12,230 bases of DNA from JAGMDK01 sp023128695. Its GTDB lineage: Bacteria; Planctomycetota; Phycisphaerae; UBA1845; Fen-1342. Positions 1 to 6,201 of this stretch are shown in pieces; the stretch's first letter is position 1, and every line of letters begins with the position of its first letter. The notes under the pieces were generated by a model. The model was given only the letters and a program-made list of their open reading frames with translations. It was not told the origin of the DNA and did not search any database. A program made the position numbers and the translations under genes. The DNA is taken from positions 1 through 12,230 of the forward strand of contig DAOVQG010000125.1 in the NCBI GenBank assembly GCA_030628805.1, read 5' to 3'.

Positions 1-32
1 CGGGGGAAAGGAGGGGGAAGAAAGCTCGTTTA

Positions 33-77
33 CCCGGCATAAATGCCGGGCCTAGCGCAGAATGCCGGGCCTAGCGC
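33..77. repeat. Palindrome plus 17-bp direct repeat
   Basis: Arms cccggcat (33-40) and atgccggg (43-50) form a perfect 8-bp inverted repeat with a 2-base centre. Its right arm begins a 17-bp unit (42-58) that recurs exactly at 61-77, two bases later. No T-run follows, so it does not look like an intrinsic terminator. It resembles dispersed palindromic intergenic repeats, but whether it recurs in this genome cannot be seen here. Confidence 0.6.
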
Positions 78-98
78 TGCTACGGAACAAGGCTCTCG

Positions 99-122
99 GC
101 GGCCGGTACGGGGCCCGGCCGC
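99..122. repeat. GC-rich inverted repeat
   Basis: Arms gcggccgg (99-106) and ccggccgc (115-122) are perfect complements around an 8-base centre. It lies in the same non-coding block as the 33-77 repeat. Nothing else recognisable was found between positions 1 and 277: no gene, and no convincing promoter for the gene at 278. Confidence 0.5.
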
Positions 123-277
123 TACATTGGGACGGCCGGTACATACAACTCAGAAAATGTGGGTAATAGCAAGCTCAAGAGCAGTGGCACACCAACCCAT
201 CAATTGAGTTGTGGCAGAGCACTGGAGGACTTGTCAGCACGTGTACACTACCATGAACTGTTGAAGTGTGAGTCCCG

Positions 278-2026
278 ATGTCACCCCGAACACGTTTATT
301 AACCGTATACGACCGCCAAAGATCATTCAGCCGGCTGGGCTGGATCAGCGTGGTCGTGCTCGTGCTGGCAGTGGGCGTCCTGGGCGGGCGCTGGTACCTG
401 AGTAAACACAGCTTGGATGGGCACGTTCGCCGCGGACTCGAACTGCTGGCCCAGGCGGACAGCCCGCGTGAAATAAGGGCCGCGCTGGAGATCTGGGAGA
501 ACGAAACGCGGCCGGCCTGGCAGCCGCGGACCGATGAACTCGTCACCCACCTCTATTCCAACTACCCGCTCGAGGACCAGAACGCCCGGCGGCTCCTGAC
601 ATACGTGTCCGGTGCGGATTACGGCGACCGCCACGCGGATTGGCGGCGTTGGTACGAAACACGCCGGCGGCTGCGGGAGGGTTTGCCGCCGCGGGTCTCG
701 CGCAACGAGCGGGTCAAGCTCGAATTCCGCTGGACGGCGCCGGTCGGCTTGACGGCCTGGTTCACCACCATCATCCCGCTCGACGGGCAGATCTACGTGG
801 CGTCACTGGGAGCCCGCTTCGATGACGCGCGGGACATTGCCGACGGGGTCGTGCGCGTAGATGGAGCGACCGGTCAATCCGAACTGCTATTCAGCCCCCC
901 GGACCGTCCCGGCCGCGGTCCGCGCGACGTCGTCGGCATCGCCGCCGGAGATGACTGTCTGTTCGTCGGTTGCCTGAACGGAACCGTGTACTGCATCACA
1001 CCCGACGGCCAGACCCAATGGAACACGCACGTCGGCAGCCCGGTGGTCGGTCCGCCGTTGGCGGTTGACTTCAATCGTGACGAGCTGACCGACGTTATCG
1101 TGGCCACGCGGGCGGGCAAAGTGGTGGCGTTGAGTGGTCGGACGGGGAGAACGGCCTGGGTGTCCGACGTGGCTCGGCCGCCGGCCGGCGCGAGCATGCT
1201 CGGCGTCACCCTGGCCTTGGCCGACGTGCAGCCCGGACACGGGACGGAACTGGTTGTTACAACACCGCGCGGCGTCGTCGAGGTCCTGGCGGTGCGTAAC
1301 GGCCGCTCAGGCTGGCGGCGGGAATTCGCCGCCGGGACCGTGGCGGGCGCGGTTTGCCGCGGCGGGGCCCTTGAGCATGGGTTGCCGGCCTTTGTCGGCG
1401 ACCGCGCCGCCCGCGTCTGGGCCCTGATGAACTCCGGCCAGACGCTGGAGGCCGTGCCGTGGAGCGTGCCGGCGTTGAGGCGGGAGGAAACCCTCATTGC
1501 CGGGTTGCGGACATTGCGCGAGCCGCCGGAGGGAGCGCCGCTCTTGTTAGCCTGTCCAACGGGCGATTATGCCGGTCGCCGCGGGGGCGTGTGCGTTTTG
1601 TCGCCGACCGGCGTGCAGTGGCGGTTTCCAGTGGGGGGCGCGGTCTGGGGCACGCCGGCGGTGGCCGACCTGAACGGGGACCGCGTCCCGGAAATCGTCG
1701 TAACGTCGATCGAAGCGGCCGCGGATGAGCGCGTGATCGGCGTGGTCACCGTCGTCTCCCAGGCCGGGCATGGCCTGGCTCGTCAAGTGCTGGAGTCGCC
1801 GGTGGAGTGCTCGCCGGTGATCGCCGACGTGGATGGCGACGAGCATCTCGAAGTGCTGGTTGCCGATCAGTCCGGCCGGCTGCATTGTTTCGGGACCGGT
1901 CGCCGCGGACCGGTGAAGTGGGGTTTGTTCGGCGGCGACAGCCACAACACACGTAACGCCGACAATGCGTTTTCGTATGGACAAGTGCCGTTCGGCTACC
2001 AGTGGCGCTGGCGGGAGGAGAAGTGA
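278..2026 (+). CDS. Membrane-anchored PQQ-like/FG-GAP beta-propeller protein
   Basis: This 582-residue protein has a short basic N-terminus, one membrane segment (about residues 21-38) and a large domain expected to lie outside the cytoplasmic membrane. Residues 50-145 look helical. The rest reads as beta-propeller repeats with PQQ-like blades such as 'GTVYCITPDGQTQWN'. Three calcium-loop FG-GAP/VCBS-type motifs are visible: DFNRDELTDVIV at about 264, DLNGDRVPEIVV at about 464 and DVDGDEHLEVLV at about 517. The C-terminal 'KWGLFGGDSHNTR' is typical of PQQ-repeat ends. Families of this kind mediate binding or act as scaffolds; no catalytic residues stand out and the ligand is unknown. ATG 278 is the first start after an in-frame TGA at 269. 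No good Shine-Dalgarno sequence is visible. It stands alone and converges on the hydrolase downstream. Confidence 0.85.
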   Translation: MSPRTRLLTVYDRQRSFSRLGWISVVVLVLAVGVLGGRWYLSKHSLDGHVRRGLELLAQADSPREIRAALEIWENETRPAWQPRTDELVTHLYSNYPLEDQNARRLLTYVSGADYGDRHADWRRWYETRRRLREGLPPRVSRNERVKLEFRWTAPVGLTAWFTTIIPLDGQIYVASLGARFDDARDIADGVVRVDGATGQSELLFSPPDRPGRGPRDVVGIAAGDDCLFVGCLNGTVYCITPDGQTQWNTHVGSPVVGPPLAVDFNRDELTDVIVATRAGKVVALSGRTGRTAWVSDVARPPAGASMLGVTLALADVQPGHGTELVVTTPRGVVEVLAVRNGRSGWRREFAAGTVAGAVCRGGALEHGLPAFVGDRAARVWALMNSGQTLEAVPWSVPALRREETLIAGLRTLREPPEGAPLLLACPTGDYAGRRGGVCVLSPTGVQWRFPVGGAVWGTPAVADLNGDRVPEIVVTSIEAAADERVIGVVTVVSQAGHGLARQVLESPVECSPVIADVDGDEHLEVLVADQSGRLHCFGTGRRGPVKWGLFGGDSHNTRNADNAFSYGQVPFGYQWRWREEK

Positions 2027-2109
2027 GTTATGAGTAGCGAGTAGCGAGTTATGAGTGCAGACTCGTTAAGGCATTCAATTCATAACTCTGAACTCGCTAC
2101 TCGCTACTC
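2025..2109. repeat. 7-bp-period inverted repeat between convergent genes
   Basis: The left side reads as heptads gagttat, gagtagc, gagtagc, gagttat, gagtgca (2025-2059). The right side is the same pattern on the other strand, giving a perfect 19-bp inverted repeat (2032-2050 with 2091-2109) around 40 bases. The TGA of the propeller gene (2024-2026) and the TAG of the hydrolase (2104-2106, minus) both fall within heptads. A transcript from either side could fold into a long stem, so it may act as a bidirectional 3' end, although no T-tract follows. Confidence 0.75.
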
Positions 2110-3030
2110 TGCCGCCACCTCACTCTCCCAGACCTCACTGAGAAAGGAATCCATGTGCTCCACGTATACCTCGGTGTCGAAGAACTGGGCCTGCGCGTGC
2201 TCCAGGCCCGTGAACCGCACGAGTTCTTTCGGCCCCGGGGCCAACTCGAATAGGAGTTCGACCGCCGCCGGCGGCGTGACGTAATCCTCTTCGTGCAGAA
2301 AAACGAGCAACGGCTGTTGCATCCGGTCGATGAGTTCCTCTGTGATCAGGGACGGGTCAAGCAGCCTGATCACCAGCTCGGACTGCCCCGCGAGGAAGAA
2401 ATCGAAACGTTGGAGTTCCTCCCGGAGTGCCACCGGCGAATCGAGCACGACCGCGTTCACCGTGTCCGGACGCTCGACGGCCAGCGCCACCGAGGGGATC
2501 GAACCCAGCGACAAGCCGAACAGGGAGACCTCCTCCGCCCCGGTTCGCGCCTGGGTCCAGTCGAGCACCGCGGCGAGGTCCGGCCGCAGCGAATCCAGAT
2601 TGGGGATGCCGGTGCTTTGTCCAAAACCCTGGTACTCGTACATGACCGCCGACCAGCCCTGCTCGTGCAGCAGCAGCGCGACGAACAGATAGCACGGCAT
2701 CGAGCCGACCGCGCCGGGGGAGATGACCACGACGCCGCGCTCGGACTCGGCCGGGATGTACCAGACCCGGAGCGACTCGCCGCGTGTGGTCTGGACGAAA
2801 TCCTCCTCAAACTCGAGCCCGAGTTCGTCCGGATAATCGACCAGGGGCAGGTGCTCGACGCCGAACTCCTCGCGCAGCTCGGCGCAGGTTCTCTCCGGCA
2901 CGAGGACGGCATACGAGAGCATATCGAGAATGTCTTCGGGAGTTGGGGGCGGAGGTAGAGTGCAACTCGTTGCGATTAAGGAGGTTGCTACCAGAAGCCC
3001 CAGGATGCGAGTTGCTTTTGCACGATGCAT
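2104..3030 (-). CDS. Lipoprotein alpha/beta hydrolase
   Basis: The 308-residue protein is an alpha/beta-hydrolase-fold enzyme likely exported and lipid-anchored. The N-terminus MHRAKATRILGLLVATSLIA is followed by 'TSC', a plausible lipobox with Cys23, although Ala at -3 is less usual than Leu. The nucleophile elbow GLSLG gives Ser174, 'HEEDYVTP' suggests acid Asp249 and 'GLEHAQ' gives His278, so the triad looks complete. 'VVVISPGAVGSM' is consistent with the strand and loop preceding the oxyanion region. The substrate is unknown; this is a general serine hydrolase/esterase-like fold. The start at 3030 is preferred over an in-frame start at 3075: AAGAGGA lies about 9 nt upstream of it, and a TACACT -10-like box (3076-3081, minus) would put transcription start after 3075. 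It is divergent from the SpoIIE-type gene and ends inside the heptad repeat. Confidence 0.85.
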   Translation of the reverse strand: MHRAKATRILGLLVATSLIATSCTLPPPPTPEDILDMLSYAVLVPERTCAELREEFGVEHLPLVDYPDELGLEFEEDFVQTTRGESLRVWYIPAESERGVVVISPGAVGSMPCYLFVALLLHEQGWSAVMYEYQGFGQSTGIPNLDSLRPDLAAVLDWTQARTGAEEVSLFGLSLGSIPSVALAVERPDTVNAVVLDSPVALREELQRFDFFLAGQSELVIRLLDPSLITEELIDRMQQPLLVFLHEEDYVTPPAAVELLFELAPGPKELVRFTGLEHAQAQFFDTEVYVEHMDSFLSEVWESEVAAE

Positions 3031-3248
3031 GATCCAGGTCCTCTTCTCACGCGCAGACCGCTTGCGTGGCGACATAGTGTACCCGCAATCACGGCATAGG
3101 TGGAGCGGAATCCTGTCGTGGCGAGCAACGCGAGTCCTGGGTTAGCAAGAAGCAGCTCATTGAGCCCCCGGCAGGCGCTCGAACTACAGCAGTTCCACGG
3201 GGCCCGGCCGGACTCCGTCGCGGAGGGGTGTGTTCTTACCGGACTGGG

Positions 3249-3277
3249 TTTTGGCGTTCATCAGGGCAGGCTACACT
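3249..3277 (+). promoter_or_regulatory. Possible sigma70-type promoter for the phosphatase gene
   Basis: TACACT (3272-3277) is a good -10 box; TTTTGG (3249-3254) at 17-bp spacing is a weak -35. The predicted transcript would begin near 3284, after an in-frame alternative start at 3228 but before ATG 3321, which supports the shorter protein. The -35 match is poor, so this is tentative. Confidence 0.35.
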
Positions 3278-3320
3278 ACTGGTTTACGGATTTACAGTTC
3301 GGCCGAAGGGACACGGCACC

Positions 3321-5450
3321 ATGCGTATCCGCTGGAAGTTGCTGATTCTGCTGCTCGGTATCGCGTTGCTCCCGCTGGGGGTCTTGAGTTGGATAAACCA
3401 ACACTCCCTCCGAACCCTGGGACGCGAATTCGGGACGCACGCCCGGGAAGACTTGTCCGAACTGGCCGGGCGGCAGTTGTCCCGACTGACCAACGATTAC
3501 GGTGCGGCCATCCGCCGCGAAAGAGAGACGATTGAGTTGGTTCTGCGGATTCAGGCCCGGGAGGTGGAACAATGTCTGGCCGGCGAGCCGCCGCTGTCGC
3601 CGCCGGTGTTTTGGGCCGCGGATTACGACGGCGGACACAACCTGCCGGAGGGCATGACCCGATCGGACAAACACGTGCGTTTGACGGCTGACGGCCGCCG
3701 CGAGCGCGTTCCGGTCACCTATGAGCAACAAGTCTTCGTGTCGGCTCCTGGAGTTTCGCAACAGACCGTGCGGGGGGACGTGGCACGCCTCACGCTGCTG
3801 CTGCCCGCCTACCAGCTCTTGCACGAAGGGCACCCCGAGCTGATCGCGTGGAATTACACCGCGCTCCACAACGGCGTGCATTGCTCCTACCCGGGTCACG
3901 GCGGCTATCCGGCCGACTTCGATCCGCGCCGCAGAGCGTGGTATCTCAACGCCCTCGTCGCCAGCGAGTTGACCTGGAATGCGGCCCTGGTCGACGCCAC
4001 CACCCGGGAGGTGATGGTCACCGTCTCGATGCCCGTACGCGGCCCCGACGGCACGGTGGTCGGCGTGACCGCGATAGACATCAGACTACTCGGCTTGCTG
4101 GAGAGCGCCACCGTTCCGGCGGCCTGGTCCGCGGATGCCCGCTCGCTGCTCGTCGTGCCAATGGATAACCCCGCCATGGGCGAGCTCGGGGGCTTGATCG
4201 TGGCCCAAGAAAGCTATCTCCAGGCGGACCGTCGTTGGGACGAGCCCATCGAGCTGGAATGGCTCGCGTCTGACGACAACACGCAGTTGCACAAGCTGCT
4301 CGATGACTTGGCGGCCGGGCGGGCGAATCGGCGACTGATGCCCTATCAAGGCCGCGAGTCCCTCTGGGCTTACAGTAGCACCGAAAAGGAAGGCGCGGCA
4401 GTGTTGCTGATCGTTCCCCAGGACGACATTATTGCACACGCCGTGGCCGCCGAGGAGAGTGTGCGGCAGGGTACCCGGATACTTTTGGAGATCAGCGGAG
4501 TCGCGGCGGTCATCGTGGCGCTGGTCGTGTTGCTGCTCGCCTTGCTCAGCTCGCGGGCGGTAACAAGACCGGTGGCGGCGCTGGCGAATGCCGCCCGGCG
4601 GATCGCCGCCGGGGACTTGCAGGCCCGCACCCACATCGAAACACGCGACGAGCTGGGTGAGCTGGGCCACGCGTTCAACAGTATGCTCCCGAAGCTCGCG
4701 GATCGCATGCGACTACGCGAATCGCTGGCGCTGGCGATGCAGGTCCAGCAGAAACTACTCCCGGCCCGCCCGCCGCGGGTCGCGGGCCTCGACATCGCCG
4801 GCCGGAGTATCTACTGCGACGAAACCGGCGGCGATTACTACGACTTTCTGCAATTGACCGAGTTGGGGCCGCGGCGTCTGGGTGTCGCGGTGGGCGACGT
4901 GACCGGGCACGGCATCGCCGCCGCGCTCCTGATGGCCACCGGCCGGGCCCTGTTGCGTAGTCGCATACACGGGCCCGGCAGCCTAGCCCAGGTGCTCACC
5001 GACATCAACCGCCAGCTCACGGCCGACACCGCCGGCGAGCGGTTCATGACGCTGGTATACCTCTTGATCGACGTGGAGACCCGTACTCTGCGGTGGGTCA
5101 GCGCCGGGCACGATGCCCCGATCTTGTACCACCCGAACTCGGACAGTTTCAGCGAGCTATCCGGCGGCGGGATCCCGCTAGGGATCGAGGTCGAGTGGCG
5201 TTACGAAGAATACGGCCGCGAGGTGCCCGCCGAGGGACAGATCATCGTGATCGGCACCGATGGCATCTGGGAAACTCACAACCCGGCCGGTGAAATGTTC
5301 GGCAAGGAAATGTTACGCCGCATAATCCGTGCCAACGCACAGCGCAGCGCCGAGGAGATCAGCTCCACCATCACGACGGCGGTCGCGGATTTCCGCCACA
5401 CCGGCCCGCAGGAGGACGACATTACGCTGGTTGTAATCAAGGTCCTCTAG
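3321..5450 (+). CDS. Cache-HAMP-SpoIIE/PP2C sensor phosphatase (RsbU-like)
   Basis: This 709-residue membrane sensor probably dephosphorylates a Ser/Thr-phosphorylated regulator, such as a STAS-domain anti-anti-sigma factor. Order: TM1 (about 7-27); extracytoplasmic Cache-type sensor (about 30-385) with the signature FDPRRRAWY near 201-208; TM2 (about 390-412); HAMP (about 412-465, with 'DELGELGHAFNSM'); linker helix 'AMQVQQKLLP'; and a PP2C/SpoIIE phosphatase to the end. Metal-binding acids are present: Asp505 in GGDYYD, Asp526 in GDVTGHG, Asp647 in GTDGIWE and Asp699/700 in QEDDIT, so it should be active. The start at 3321 places TM1 right after MRIRWK. No antagonist, anti-sigma or sigma factor gene is nearby, so its partner is encoded elsewhere. 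The signal sensed is unknown. Confidence 0.92.
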   Translation: MRIRWKLLILLLGIALLPLGVLSWINQHSLRTLGREFGTHAREDLSELAGRQLSRLTNDYGAAIRRERETIELVLRIQAREVEQCLAGEPPLSPPVFWAADYDGGHNLPEGMTRSDKHVRLTADGRRERVPVTYEQQVFVSAPGVSQQTVRGDVARLTLLLPAYQLLHEGHPELIAWNYTALHNGVHCSYPGHGGYPADFDPRRRAWYLNALVASELTWNAALVDATTREVMVTVSMPVRGPDGTVVGVTAIDIRLLGLLESATVPAAWSADARSLLVVPMDNPAMGELGGLIVAQESYLQADRRWDEPIELEWLASDDNTQLHKLLDDLAAGRANRRLMPYQGRESLWAYSSTEKEGAAVLLIVPQDDIIAHAVAAEESVRQGTRILLEISGVAAVIVALVVLLLALLSSRAVTRPVAALANAARRIAAGDLQARTHIETRDELGELGHAFNSMLPKLADRMRLRESLALAMQVQQKLLPARPPRVAGLDIAGRSIYCDETGGDYYDFLQLTELGPRRLGVAVGDVTGHGIAAALLMATGRALLRSRIHGPGSLAQVLTDINRQLTADTAGERFMTLVYLLIDVETRTLRWVSAGHDAPILYHPNSDSFSELSGGGIPLGIEVEWRYEEYGREVPAEGQIIVIGTDGIWETHNPAGEMFGKEMLRRIIRANAQRSAEEISSTITTAVADFRHTGPQEDDITLVVIKVL

Positions 5451-5478
5451 CAATCCATAAACATACAGGAGCTTCACC

Positions 5479-5577
5479 ATGCGGCTGGCTGTCAGATTCT
5501 TAAGCGACGAACTCATCGAGAACATCATCGCCCAGGCCCGGACGATCCTGTGCAAGTTGGGCGTCGAAATCCACAAC
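5479..5577 (+). pseudogene. 5' remnant resembling an MttB-family methyltransferase start
   Basis: An AGGAG (5467-5471) sits 7 nt before ATG 5479. The first 33 codons read 'MRLAVRFLSDELIENIIAQA' and then 'RTILCKLGVEIHN', which to my recollection matches the N-terminus of trimethylamine methyltransferase (MttB) family proteins (pattern LS.E.I..I...A..IL...GVEIHN). From about codon 34 the frame runs through the antisense of the GIY-YIG gene and loses all such character; the frame stays open to 5883, but the rest looks like shadow translation. Full MttB-family proteins are about 450-500 residues. I infer a deletion or recombination junction near 5577. The remnant could still be translated as part of a 134-residue product. 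The family match rests on a short stretch and is uncertain. Confidence 0.4.
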
Positions 5578-5793
5578 CGCGAACCATTCACCGGTGCACC
5601 GCAGATGCTCGAACACCGAGTGCAGATAGCGTTCAACCGCGCCGGGGTTCTCGAACTCGTGGTGGGAGACAAGCGTCAGCGGTATCGGACTCGCGGTCTG
5701 GAGCGCCTTCAACCGACCGGTCGGATCGGCGGAGACGCCGATCTTGACCGCGCCGCTGGCCGTGTCGCGGATGAAGTAGACGGAGCCTTTCAT
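5500..5793 (-). CDS. GIY-YIG/T5orf172-type small nuclease-like protein
   Basis: This 97-residue protein matches the T5orf172/MUG113 branch of the GIY-YIG nuclease superfamily. VYFI at 5-8 and KIG at 17-19 stand for the GIY and YIG strands, and Arg27 in 'PTGRLKAL' is the expected catalytic arginine. 'ERYLHSVF' (Glu54, His58) and 'GEWF' (69-71) complete the family pattern. These domains cut or bind DNA, often in phage or mobile contexts. The usual helix after EWF is missing: residues from about 73 to the end are antisense to the MttB-like remnant, so the C-terminus appears replaced. Start 5793 (MKGSVYF) fits the family; in-frame ATG 5811 and an upstream start at 5877 are possible. A TACACT box (5800-5805, minus) would give a leaderless transcript starting near 5793. 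Confidence 0.75.
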   Translation of the reverse strand: MKGSVYFIRDTASGAVKIGVSADPTGRLKALQTASPIPLTLVSHHEFENPGAVERYLHSVFEHLRCTGEWFAVVDFDAQLAQDRPGLGDDVLDEFVA

Positions 5794-5879
5794 ACTGGCA
5801 GTGTACCTCATCTCCGGCCGGTAGGGTCCCTGCTTTCGATGGACTCTGGGCGACCGACAGATTCGGGTTTTCACCACCC

Positions 5880-5908
5880 TTGAAAGGACCGGGCGTAAAC
5901 GGTATAGT
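5880..5908 (+). promoter_or_regulatory. Strong sigma70-type promoter
   Basis: TTGAAA (5880-5885), a 17-bp spacer and TATAGT (5903-5908) match the consensus well. Transcription would begin near 5915, about 26 nt before ATG 5941. It should drive the truncated HU-like frame and, 9 bp after that frame's end, the secreted-protein gene at 6202. Confidence 0.7.
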
Positions 5909-5940
5909 CAAGGTCCGAATCTACTTTACAGAGCGAGCCG

Positions 5941-6192
5941 ATGCCTATCCATTACGCCCTCTTCGAGAACAATGTCACCGCCGACCCGGACGACTACGCA
6001 GCAGTCGTCCAGATGACCGACACGGCCGACCTCGACACGCTGATCCGCCGCATGATTGAGCGCGGCTCGACCACGACGCGGGCGGACATCCTGGCGGTGA
6101 TGGAGGACGCCATCGGCGCGTGCGAGTCGATGCTGCTGGACGGTATGCGGGCGCCGCTGGGGAAGCGTTCCCCCGTGGGCGTCGATGCGTAG
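5941..6192 (+). pseudogene. Truncated HU/IHF-like (Bvu_2165-type) DNA-binding protein
   Basis: The 83 codons begin MPIHYALFENNVTADPDDYA and continue with 'VVQMTDTADLDTLIRRMIERG' and 'TTTRADILAVMEDAIGACES', the N-terminal helical part of the HU/IHF-like DNA-binding family often joined to DUF4469 (usually over 200 residues). The match ends around 'LLLDGMR' (codon 70, near 6148). The last residues are unrelated, and the beta-arm and C-terminal helix that bind DNA are missing. The protein is unlikely to bind DNA as HU does, although an alpha1-alpha2 dimerising fragment could be made. The promoter and frame are intact, so it is probably still transcribed. The stop TAG at 6190-6192 overlaps the AGGAGG of the next gene. 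It might be a leader peptide coupling translation to that gene rather than dead sequence. Confidence 0.65.
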
Positions 6193-6201
6193 GAGGCTGT
6201 G

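Noticed and set aside
3031..3075. Upstream ATG (3075) for the lipoprotein hydrolase
   Set aside because: The signal sequence and ribosome-binding site fit ATG 3030, and a -10-like box lies at the upstream start.
3228..3320. Upstream in-frame start for the SpoIIE-type phosphatase
   Set aside because: It would put 31 extra residues before TM1 and lies upstream of the predicted transcription start; MRIRWK plus TM1 at 3321 is a normal sensor N-terminus.
5578..5883. Continuation of the plus-strand frame from 5479 as a real 134-residue protein
   Set aside because: Beyond about codon 33 it is the antisense of the GIY-YIG domain, whose own residues fit a known family; the plus-strand residues look like shadow translation.
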